64,000 nt of DNA from contig RPFO01000103.1 in assembly GCA_009746045.1 (NCBI GenBank), positions 1,566,042 through 1,630,041 on the forward strand, read 5' to 3'. The translations under genes were made by a program, and so were the position numbers. A model generated the notes under the pieces. The model saw only the letters and a program-made list of their open reading frames with translations, was not told the origin of the DNA and did not search any database. Source of the stretch: Mesostigma viride (Eukaryota; Streptophyta; Mesostigmatophyceae; Mesostigmatales; Mesostigmataceae). Below, piece after piece: positions 12,129-20,335 of this stretch (its first letter is position 1; each line of letters begins with the position of its first letter).

Positions 12129-13684
12129 TTAAACCTGTTCTGGATACCTCTGTAGCGATGCCTACCTCTGATCTTGAACGCCTTATTAGTAGATTTACGG
12201 CCACTGAGCCGGAAGCTTTAGCTGCCATTGCCGCCCATCCCCAACAATTAGGCAAGCACCCTTGTAAATTTGTAGGTGGGTTTTTATATGTGCAGATAGC
12301 AGATTCTCCCCCTCAATGGCGCCTGTATGTCCCTCCTATCTGTCGCTCCTCCTTGCTCTTTGAGTTGCATGACTTAGCTGCTCATCAGGGTGGTAAACGG
12401 GTACGGGACCTAGTACCCCGCTATTACTACTGGCCTTCCCTTTTGAAGGATGTAGATGAGTATGTTAGAACCTGTCAATCTTGCCAGGAGATGAAACCCA
12501 ACAATGTAGGACAGATAGCAGAACCTAGGACCCTACCTGATCCCATCATGCCGTGGGACTCCATTATGATGGATTTTGTAGGACCTTTTAGGAAGAATGA
12601 TAGAGGTAACGCCCAGATCCTTGTTTTCGTAGATCGTTTTACTCGTATGTGTCATCTCGTGCCGTGTCCCTTAGAACTCACCGCACGCGATTGCGCACGC
12701 CTATACCTTAATAACGTCTATAGATATCATGGTTTGAGTAGGCAGTTTATTAGTGATAAAGATAAGCTATTTACCTCTGACTTTTGGCAGCAGTTTTTCG
12801 CTGCTATGGGTACCAAGGTTACGTTCGGTACTGCCTATCACTCCTCCTCCTCTCATCTAGTAGAACGTCTTAATAGGGTAGTGGAAGAAGCGCTGAGGCA
12901 CTATGTTAACGGCTCTGGTAGTGATTGGGAGGATTATCTATGCTTGGTAGAGTTCTCCCTTAACAATTGCCCTCAGGCTGCGCATGGCTATACGCCTTTC
13001 TTCCTAGATACTGGTAGACAGCCTCTTACTCCTACCTCTCTCTTAGCTAGTCCTTTACGGGACAGGGACGATGTGTCCCGGGATACCGTAGAAGGTGTGC
13101 AGGCCTTGCTAGATAAAATGAAAAATGCACATGATCACGCAATTTCAGGGTACCAAAAGGCTCAGGCCAAGTACCTTGCTAGGTTGCGTGCCTCCTTAGA
13201 TAGAAGAGCGCCTGAAATAGATATAGGAGATTTAGTCTTAGTAGAAGGCCCCCGTGTTGGCCGTTTTGCTCACAAGTTCGAAGCAGAACTTAAAGTGAAA
13301 CTTAGGCCCGCCTTCTTAGGACCCTTCCGTGTGTTGTCTAGAGTAGGTAATTTCTTATATAAAATAGATATCCCTACCTCTTGGCAGACACATTCTAACA
13401 CCTTCCATAGAAGCCAGCTGAAGCTTTATCACCAAAGCACGTTCGCTGGTAGAGAACTAGCTCCTGCCCCTTTAGAGCATAACCCCGACACTGGTGAGGT
13501 AGAAGACGAGGTAGAGAGTATCGTGGCCCATAGAGATATTAAAAAGGGCCGCGGTACCCAGCGCCAGTATAAGGTGAAATGGATGTATGCTCGTAGTGAG
13601 GTAGATAAAGTATGGTACACGGAGAGTGAGTTAGATGGTTGTAGCCGCTTGTTGCAGGACTACAAAACCCTACACCAGCTCTAG
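12129..13684 (+). CDS. Gypsy-1 integrase with chromodomain (3' end of pol)
   Basis: Open frame continuing gypsy pol after copia-1. Order: HHCC zinc-binding module (HDLAAH ... CQSCQEM, near 12365-12490), DDE core (MMDFVGPF; FISDKDKLFTSDFW; HLVERLNRVVEEALRHY), GPF/GPY-like C-terminal segment (FLGPFRVLSRVGNFLYKIDI), and a C-terminal chromodomain (VESIVAHRDIKKGRG, then QYKVKWMY and VWYTESELDG). A chromodomain after integrase defines chromoviruses and usually tethers integration to modified histones. The frame happens to extend upstream into the copia LTR, so no start codon is its own. The domain is intact here but was once part of a longer polyprotein. Confidence 0.92.
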
Positions 13685-13725
13685 CTGGCAACCTGCCCCT
13701 CCCTTATCGTATTCCTGCTGTTGGT

Positions 13726-13755
13726 GGGTGGTTGGTTGTCCCCTCCCCTCCGCAG
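13726..13755 (+). promoter_or_regulatory. Predicted 3' splice site before gypsy ORF3
   Basis: The tract ttgtcccctcccctccgcag ends at 13755, five bases before the ORF3 ATG at 13761 (context ccatcATGG). The same tract, in a fully conserved ~30-base block, precedes ORF3 in gypsy-2 (ends 54360), although bases on either side differ. A pyrimidine run followed by GCAG is a standard acceptor. A matching donor sits in the gypsy-2 leader (47892). Confidence 0.6.
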
Positions 13756-13760
13756 CCATC

Positions 13761-16088
13761 ATGGCTGATCCTACCCCTCCGTCGGAGAGCCGGCCGCCTT
13801 CCCCTCCACCACCGGACCCAGAGCTCTACTTAGAGGCCCTTCCGGGCCGATGGGTGTCACGTTCCATTTATCCGGGTGGCCTCGTTCAGCCTGCCCTCCA
13901 GGCTCATCATGCGGCTTTAGTCAGGGCTGCCCTCTTTGGGGTCTCGTGGTTCGGCCCAGACCCCGAAGAGCCGCAAAAGCTAGTCGTGCATGGGTTCGAC
14001 GATGCCGGGCATTGTCTTTTAGGATGTGGCTCCCGCTGCCCTGCCTTGGGGCAGATAGCCGCTGTCCTTCAGTGCCCCCGGGTGTTTTCCTACCTGTCTA
14101 CCCCTGTGGGCCGCTCCTGCCTACTACGGGAGGTGTTCCCTTGGCTTCCAGGCGAGGGCGAGGCAGATGTAGATGAACACCCCTGTGACCTCCTACGGGC
14201 GGTCGAGTTCATGGAGATCGCGGACCAGTCAGCTGGGGTAGCAGTTGGCGACCCTTCCCCTACGGACGCACCAGTCGAGGCGCAGTACACGCCAGAGTAT
14301 TCTGCCTCAGTTGCAGCGTCCTCCTCCTCCGTGTCGGCTCCTTCCCCTGTCCCGTCTTCACCACGGTCGACCCGGCGCGTGTCTGTGGAGCCTACCCCTT
14401 TGGGCTTGGATCGCGAGCCTGATCATCTCTCGGCGACTGTTTCTGCGATGCAGGCCCAGATCCAGTCCCTGACCTCGGCATTCGGGGCCTTCTTGGCGGC
14501 CCAGGCGCAGGCTCCAGCCACGCCAGGTGGGGTGTCTGTGGTATCTGTGCCCCCTACCCCTTCGGTTGCCTCGGCGCCTACGGTTTCGCCTGCGCTGTGC
14601 GAGCCCTCGGTAGCTGCGGTTTCCTCTGTTGCTGCGGCTCCTACGCCTCCGGCTGCCTCTGCGCCTGCGATCGACGTACCTGCGCCTTTGCGCGAGTCGC
14701 CCACCCCAGCGGCCGCGCCCGCCGTCGCCGCTTCCGGGTCGCCCGCAGCGCCATCGCCGCCATCGCGGGGTTTCTTCAGCGACACGGGCGGTCTTCCCAG
14801 GCTTTGGGAGGGTGGTCCCCCGCAGAGGATTCCGGTGCCCGACTGGAGCTTGGATGGTAACCAGTCTTATGCCGGATTGCCTGTCCCTACGGGCCCTGTT
14901 TTCAACATGTGGCCTGAGGGTGCGCCGCCACCGGAGACCGGAGCGCCAGCTGCGGTGGCGGGTCCGTCGCGACCCCCTTCGGCAGCGGGCCCGGCGCGAC
15001 CTCCTGTTGTACCGGCGCCGTCTGCGTCTGTGCCGGTTCCTACCCCTGCTTCGGCCCCTACCCCTTCGTCCTCGCGGTCTTTGGCTGCGGTTGTTCGGGC
15101 CAGCGGCCCCGATCCTTGCGCCACGCGCGCTGCTGATTCCCTCCGGGAGTTGTCCCAGGGCGATCGGGACCGGGCCCCTTCTGTGGTGCATGCGACGCCG
15201 GAGTCGCGCGACACGCCCGTCCCTGGGTACGGTATGTCTGCGCTCGCCTGCCGACAGTGTGACCTGCCGCGCGCCTCCGCCGAGCTTGCTATTTCGTCCA
15301 TGTCCTACGGGTTCTCCCAGGTGTGTCGGGCGCCGCGGGACCGTGGCCTACCCATTGAGACTGATCGGCCTCCTTTCGATATGGTTATTTTAGCTGATCC
15401 TGTGTTCCAGGGCGAGATCCTGGTTCGGCGCGTTCTGTATCGCTGGGCTAGGCGTCACAACGACTTGGACACCTACGGTGGGTTCCAGTGGGCTTACCCT
15501 CCGCCTCTGGGCATTATGGCCTCAGATGCCCTTACGGTAGAGTTTCCTGTGGTGCCGGGTGCTACGTACAGCACGGTTCTCCAGCCCTTCCTGGAGTGGG
15601 ATGCCCGTCGTCCAGCGCCCATCCCGGGCCAGGGTCTGGACTCCCGTGACCATCCTCCTCCTCGGGCTAGCGACTACCTCGAGACGTTCGGGTCGCGACA
15701 GTGTGCTCGTCGGTGGCGCTCCCGTGAGGTTCGGCACATCCGGATGTGGCCGTCTAACGTGGAGCCCCTGGTAGATCTGTTCTTCCCGACGGGCTTGCGC
15801 CCTCGGATCCGGTACCATCGCCTACTCCTGCGGGCTCTCTGTTTGATCGCGGTCGAGCCTTTCCTACGCCTCTTTGCCTGTGGTTTCCTGGACTGGGCCC
15901 GTGGCCAGGTCGTTCTTACGCAGCATAGGTATTACTGGGCCTTTCTGGGCCTTTTTCCTGATGGCGTGTGGGCCGATGTTTTCCTCACTGTAGATAGGCA
16001 TGACAATGCCGATGATGTGGCCCACTACCAGGCGTACCTGGATGTTCTGCTGGCCTCTCGTGGCACTTACCAGACGGATGGCAACTAG
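13761..16088 (+). CDS. Gypsy ORF3, unknown protein in env position
   Basis: 775 codons from MADPTPPSE. The N-terminal ~190 residues look globular (YLEALPGRWVSRS; HGFDDAGHCLLGCGSRCP). Next come a short coiled-coil candidate (LSATVSAMQAQIQSLTSAFG), a long Ala/Pro/Ser low-complexity linker, and a conserved ~270-residue C-terminal part (RPPFDMVILADPVFQGE; WARRHNDLDTYGGFQWAY; WPSNVEPLVDLFFP). There is no signal peptide, no clear membrane anchor and no furin-like site, so an envelope role is unsupported; a second structural protein is possible. It is much more GC-rich than neighbouring pol. It is intact here but has two one-base breaks in gypsy-2. Expression probably uses the splice acceptor just upstream. 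Confidence 0.72.
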   Translation: MADPTPPSESRPPSPPPPDPELYLEALPGRWVSRSIYPGGLVQPALQAHHAALVRAALFGVSWFGPDPEEPQKLVVHGFDDAGHCLLGCGSRCPALGQIAAVLQCPRVFSYLSTPVGRSCLLREVFPWLPGEGEADVDEHPCDLLRAVEFMEIADQSAGVAVGDPSPTDAPVEAQYTPEYSASVAASSSSVSAPSPVPSSPRSTRRVSVEPTPLGLDREPDHLSATVSAMQAQIQSLTSAFGAFLAAQAQAPATPGGVSVVSVPPTPSVASAPTVSPALCEPSVAAVSSVAAAPTPPAASAPAIDVPAPLRESPTPAAAPAVAASGSPAAPSPPSRGFFSDTGGLPRLWEGGPPQRIPVPDWSLDGNQSYAGLPVPTGPVFNMWPEGAPPPETGAPAAVAGPSRPPSAAGPARPPVVPAPSASVPVPTPASAPTPSSSRSLAAVVRASGPDPCATRAADSLRELSQGDRDRAPSVVHATPESRDTPVPGYGMSALACRQCDLPRASAELAISSMSYGFSQVCRAPRDRGLPIETDRPPFDMVILADPVFQGEILVRRVLYRWARRHNDLDTYGGFQWAYPPPLGIMASDALTVEFPVVPGATYSTVLQPFLEWDARRPAPIPGQGLDSRDHPPPRASDYLETFGSRQCARRWRSREVRHIRMWPSNVEPLVDLFFPTGLRPRIRYHRLLLRALCLIAVEPFLRLFACGFLDWARGQVVLTQHRYYWAFLGLFPDGVWADVFLTVDRHDNADDVAHYQAYLDVLLASRGTYQTDGN

Positions 16089-16456
16089 ATAGAGGGCCTT
16101 AGGCCCGACCTGAGGGTGTTGTCCCTCCGGTATATAGAGTCGCCCTCATATTCTGGCCAGTTGACTGGTCGTTCTTGGTCCTTGGTACTGATTTGTTTAC
16201 TCTGTGTGTCCTGCCCAGTGCCGTCCCCCCGGCAAGGACTCTGTTCCAGGCAGTTAGGGGAACCTACCACCAGGCTTGGTGCTGGCTAACCCTACACCAC
16301 CCGGCGTGGTGGTGGAACCGAGTAACACGATTGGTGCTTTGTATCTTGGATGGCCTGCCGATTGTGTTGGTGTGTGCTGGGTGCATAAGGTTTCCTACCC
16401 CTTGGTTGCCTCCCTGTGCGTAGGGAGAGGGCTCCCTACCTTTGTGGGGGGGGAGG
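16089..16456 (+). promoter_or_regulatory. Gypsy-1 3' noncoding region and polypurine tract
   Basis: 368 bases between the ORF3 stop and the LTR, closely matched in gypsy-2 (56665-57031). It ends in a G-rich purine tract (about 16446-16456, gggggggggagg) directly against the LTR start, as expected for the plus-strand primer. No gene seen. Confidence 0.75.
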
Positions 16457-17021
16457 TGTTACGTCGCGTAACAATTCGTTGTAGTTACGGACGTAAATTA
16501 GGTCCTTTGCCTCGGTTGTTCCTAGGTTTACGTGTAGTTCCAACTGGGACACTATTGTCCTCGTAACAGTACTGTGGTACAGTGGGTGCTTTTGGGGCGC
16601 CGCGCCGCGTACTTTATAAGTGGTCCTTATCCTTTGGTAGAATGTAGTGGACCAGCGTGCATCTGTGCATCTGCCTGTGTATCTGTATGCGAGGGCCAGG
16701 TCGGCCCGAGCATGTTGGACCGTTGGTGACCATTTATGCACGTTCCACCCCTCGTGTGGTCACTCGGCGTGTGTTAAATGAATTAACACATATAGGCTTG
16801 GGTCACGGCAGTGTAGTGTGTTTCCTTCCTCTATTCCTGGAATAAACGGGTTCGGGTAAATGGTTGTATGGCGTATTATAGCAACACATACGTGAATGCA
16901 TTGAGATCAGCTCCGTCTCGTTCGTCTTTCGCTAGGGGTTTGAGTAGAGGAGGCCTGACTAATTTAGGTTGGGTTAGGCCTGGTAGAGGTAGAGGTGGAG
17001 GTAGAAGTTTAGGACGTAACA
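16457..17021 (+). repeat. Gypsy-1 3' LTR
   Basis: 565 bp, starting TGTTACGTCGCGTAACA (itself a short palindrome) and ending cgtaaca. A TATA-like tttataag is at 16613-16620 and AATAAA at 16841-16846. These place R roughly between 16645 and 16865, so the small ORF starting at 16868 lies at the start of U5. Clearly related to the gypsy-2 LTRs but with many scattered differences. It is followed directly by LINE-1 sequence. Confidence 0.93.
16868..17021 (+). CDS. LTR-borne small ORF (partial copy in 3' LTR)
   Basis: Frame from ATG 16868 reads MAYYSNTYVNALRSAPSRSS, then a basic Gly/Arg-rich tail with RGRGGGR. The matching frame in gypsy-2 starts at 47215. Over the first 31 codons the two copies differ at nine codons and every difference is synonymous, which argues that this frame is or was translated. 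In a 3' LTR it is only the truncated shadow of the 5' copy; beyond 17021 it runs into LINE sequence by chance. Confidence 0.55.
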
Positions 17022-18151
17022 GGTCCAATGGTAAAGTATCCAACCTCGTATTGCCTACGTGTAACCAAGTGATGGCCTCCGCCGGGGTCGTGGGGTCCGG
17101 CTGGAACATGCAGGACCTTGATACTAACCACGGGACCATCCGGATACAGTGACATTGGTGGGCTGGAAGACATACACATAATGTCGCCAACTGATTGAGG
17201 CAACCATTGTGGCCTGGAAGGATGTCGGCCACTTGTACTTGAATTCCGGCCGGAGGTAACACTCCCCGGACCAGACCTTTGCATGTGGGTGTGATCCCGT
17301 CTGGGTAAAAACTGATCCAATCACCCGGTTGGAGGGCCATCATCAGAGCATGCCATGTAGCTGGGATGGCCTGGATGAGGGTGTTCCAAGCGTGTAGCGA
17401 TGGCATGTTTTGCACCCAAGCATTAACTTCAGTATATGCCAGTAACCGATATCTGTCCCCCTGCCAGGCGTAGAGATCGAGCACTCTCAGAACAGGGGGT
17501 GATGCGCACAGGAAGCCAGCATAAGGGTTGTGCCCATGTAACGTGCCCAAGGGCTTGCGCGCATTGTCCACAATCAAATCATTGAAATAAAGGATCTGTC
17601 GTGCAAGGTCTCCTCACGAGTGGTGGGAAAAACGAGGCGCCCAGGTTTGAGCTTGTGATAACCTAACCATACCTAGGCGCGACCAGTACCAGGGGAGCCC
17701 CTTGTATGATATCAGTGTGCAGCCAAGTACTCCAACGTCAAGGTGCCATGATGTGCCATTAGCATGGGTGTAAATAGCTGAGAGGGACTCTTTTGCCAAT
17801 ATGCAGCCAGGGTGCGTATTCACTTCCATGTACACGCTGATCACTTGTTTAGCATACATCGACCACAATCGCCATTGTATGTTGTGTAGCCCTAGACCAC
17901 CGTGCAACCATGACATAAAGGACATTATTATCCCGGCTGATCCAGCCATGTACCGTGTGAGATATCAAACCTTTCTGTTTCCAAACAAAATTGCTGCCTA
18001 TGCGTTGGATAAGCTGTATGGTATGATCGTTGGGAGGGTGTGCCAGACAGTAGTATAAAACCTTGGAGAACAAGAGTTGGTTGACGATCAGTGATTTTCC
18101 TCGTAAGCTCATCCGCTGGACGCCACCCCACCGCCCTGCCGTGAGGAGCAC
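17022..18151 (-). pseudogene. LINE-1 region downstream of RT
   Basis: Three overlapping frames match LINE-2 42773-41556: MSLRGKSLIVNQLLFSKVLY, then MSWLHGGLGLHNIQWRLWSM, then GHNPYAGFLCASPPVLRVLD and HGHN/PGHNGCLNQLATL. This is the thumb/connector part of the LINE protein, before its C-terminal Cys/His segment, which is missing here because gypsy-1 cuts the frame. Function beyond RT support is unknown. Confidence 0.8.
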
Positions 18152-19315
18152 ATTCCTGCAAGTTTGCCCACGTGGTTGGTTTCGTCATATAAAAACGCAC
18201 GATGTTCAGCCAAACGTCCCTCTGGCGTGCAGCCAATGGGGCAGTTGTGCAAAAGATGGTGTTCACCTGGTTTGAGCCATGTCATGGCCAGGTGAGAGGG
18301 GGTTATCCGAGATGGGTTGGGTTTGCCGATGTGCAGTCCCGTGGACTTTTGCACATTACATCGTTGTTGTGAGGCCACAGAGTACGTGTTGATATTTTCC
18401 AAGACAGCATTCACTTCCTGTAGAGAGATGCAAACATTGGTGGTGTCATCCACATAGGCTATCTGTACAATACCTTTGGCATTGCCTGCAAGCGGGAAGC
18501 CCTGCAGACGAGGGTCGTGCTGGTGGAGCCAAAACAATCCTGCGTGTGCCAGTATAGGAACAAGATGGGGGACATACAACCTCCTTGGGGGAGGGATCTT
18601 GAGCTGTGGCCAAGTGCAGATTTGTGACCGTTTATAAGGATGTACCAGGTTAGCGATTTGATCATTCCCATGATGACCGTTAGGATGCGTGGGCCAAACC
18701 CTACGCCGATCAATATGTGTCGGAGGTACGCCCAGCACATGCGGTCAAACGCTTTTTCAAAGTCCTATGCAAAAGAGGATAAAGCCAGCGATGTCGTCGC
18801 GCCATGCCTTCTCTACTAATAATGTCCATTATGAGGGTGATGCTATCGTTGATATGGAGGTTAGCACGGAAGCCTGCTTGTTCTGGGCCTATAAGGCAGT
18901 CTAGAACAGAGTATAGCCTTTGCTGAATCATCTTGCTAATGATTTTGTACGCAACCGTAAGGAGGCGTATTGGCCGGTAATTTTTCCATTGTGTTTTGTC
19001 ACCCTTTTTGAACAATAAAATGAGGGCTGTTTCGGCCCATTGACCCGTAATCTGTCCATGTTGCCAGATTTCTAGTATGCATTGATAGAGATCTACGTGT
19101 AAAAGGGACCAAAAAGTTTTCCGAAACTCGATGGGAAGCCCATCCACCCCTGGGGCACTACCGGTCCGGATGTTTTGCATGGCATTAGTGGCCTCCTCTA
19201 TGGAGGGGGTTTGGTCTAGTTGGTGTTGTTGCGCAAGTGTGAGGCGGCGTGGGATAGCTTGTAAAATTTTTGCTATGGCCGCGTCGGCTTCGGGGTGGGG
19301 TTCATTTTGGAACAT
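18109..19315 (-). pseudogene. LINE-1 reverse transcriptase, frame-broken
   Basis: Non-LTR RT motifs in order: GSAPGVDGLPIEFRKTFW, KNYRPIRLLTVAYKIISKMI, EQAGFRANLHINDSITLIM, a damaged DFEKAFD block near 18770, then SLPQGGCMSPILF and the catalytic YVDDTTNVCISL near 18440. Frames switch near 18720. These are the same motifs as the cleaner LINE-2 RT at 42770-43924. Confidence 0.88.
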
Positions 19316-19687
19316 GCAGCGAGGTGTAGAAACGACTTTCTAGGATGGGGGTTGTGGCCGTGTGTGTGCCTTGTTCATCCTGGATTTCTGAGATGATTGA
19401 GTTGGATTTTAGTGGTGGAATAAGTGCGAAAAAATCTTTTGTCATGCGTTCGCCTACCTGATATTGCCACCACCGACAGATTTTAAGAGTCTAAAGCTAA
19501 GGCGTGTCTTTCAAAACGGAGTTTGTCGAGTTCAGTGTGTGAACTTTGAAGTCGGCTTGTTCGTAGTGGTTTAGGTGGGGTTTCAGCTGTAGCTTGTTGA
19601 CTAAGCGTTGGTGAATTCGGTATGCGCGTCCTTTCTCGCAACGTACGTTTAGGGAGTAGGTATGTGAATATACGAGCATTTAATTGG

Positions 19688-20065
19688 CTAGGCCTTCCTG
19701 CATCCACGTGCAGCAGTGATCAGTGTATCTATCCTTGTGAGTTCGCCAATTGCTCCAACGCTGCATGATCTCAAAATAAAACTGATCGTCTTGTAGAAGA
19801 ATTTATTGAGGCGAGGTATGCCTGGCCCCCGTGGTGCCTGGGTGTGGTGGGCAAGCGTGACAATGCATGGGTAGTGGTCTGAGAAGGCTGTGGAGCGTTC
19901 TACGCTTGCGTGGCAGACTAAATCGGCCCATTTGGGCGTGATATATATTTTATCCAAACGACGGGTTGTGCGAACGCCCGGACGAGTGGCCAGCCAAGTG
20001 TGCTCCTGATCCCGTGACCGAATGACATCCTGCAAATTCAGGTCTAGAACTAGTGTCACCCGCTG
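19688..20065 (-). pseudogene. LINE-1 AP-endonuclease C-terminal part
   Basis: Reads LDLNLQDVIRSRDQEHTW, then TTRRLDKIYITPKWADLV and STAFSDHYPCIVTLAHH. The RLDKIYI and SDHYP boxes match the exonuclease-endonuclease-phosphatase (APE) fold of L1-type LINEs, including the catalytic SDH. The upstream half is cut off by the palindrome-rich insert at 20066-20257. Confidence 0.8.
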
Positions 20066-20257
20066 GCTTCGCCCAGCCAAAAAAAGCACTTTGGGGCGGT
20101 TCAGGGCCTGCCCGCTGCCCGCTCACTGCGTAGTACGTGGTCCTTCACTGCGCTCCGGAGAGGGGAACAGTACGGTGCTCGCTTCGCTGGCGGATTGGTG
20201 CGCAGTACGCTGCCCGCTGCCCGCTGGAATAGTACGGTGCTCGCTTCGCTGGCGGAT
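20066..20257. repeat. GC-rich palindromic insert in LINE-1 endonuclease
   Basis: About 190 bases separating two halves of the LINE endonuclease. It contains a hairpin gctggcttcgcccagc (near 20063-20078), two copies of gtgctcgcttcgctggcgg (near 20175 and 20235) and repeated gctgcccgct motifs. These short stems with ttcg/cgaa cores resemble palindromes that multiply in some green algal organelle genomes; that resemblance is by eye only. Confidence 0.6.
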
Positions 20258-20335
20258 TGGTAGAATGTGTTGGTAAAAGGAGGCTGTGCGGTGGGCAGGG
20301 TGCTCGTTTAGATCAATGTGAAAATCAACTACTCT
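20258..20335 (-). pseudogene. LINE-1 endonuclease N-terminal remnant
   Basis: Short minus-strand stretch reading FHIDLNEHPAHRTASFYQHI, equivalent to the HLTAPTLDMPAEQTLFYQHI stretch of the LINE remnant at 40416-40747. It is bounded on the right by the tandem array and on the left by the palindromic insert. Confidence 0.65.

Larger units (their letters stand above)
1..17021 (+). mobile_element. Ty3/gypsy chromovirus gypsy-1 (3' part, nested insertions)
   Basis: The window opens inside pol of an LTR retrotransposon whose 5' LTR, gag and protease lie off the left edge. Base 1 matches base 50994 of the complete copy gypsy-2. Colinear pieces are 1-878 (RT), 2842-3680 (RNase H and connection), 12129-13684 (integrase and chromodomain), 13761-16088 (third ORF), a purine tract and the 3' LTR (16457-17021). 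Between the pieces lie two tandem unclassified insertions and copia-1, so these came later. The LTR starts TGTTAC and ends GTAACA, then passes directly into minus-strand LINE coding sequence, so gypsy-1 itself inserted into a LINE. RT has an internal deletion and later frame breaks, so this copy is dead, although its integrase and third ORF are still open. Confidence 0.93.
17022..20335 (-). mobile_element. LINE-1: decayed APE-type non-LTR element (5' part and middle)
   Basis: Minus-strand LINE fragments in order from high to low coordinates: endonuclease pieces (20335-20258 and 20065-19688), a linker, reverse transcriptase (19315-18109), and the downstream domain (18151-17022) ending at LHVGNTRLDTLPLD, where gypsy-1 is inserted. 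The 3' end lies beyond gypsy-1, off the left edge. Many frame breaks make it a pseudogene. Sister copies are LINE-2, LINE-3 and LINE-4 in this window. Confidence 0.88.

Noticed and set aside
14358..15191. 277-codon Arg-rich minus-strand frame opposite ORF3
   Set aside because: GC-rich shadow of the plus-strand ORF3, whose codon differences between copies fit the plus frame.
13761..16088. Retroviral-type envelope gene
   Set aside because: No signal peptide, transmembrane anchor or cleavage site is visible; only the position matches.
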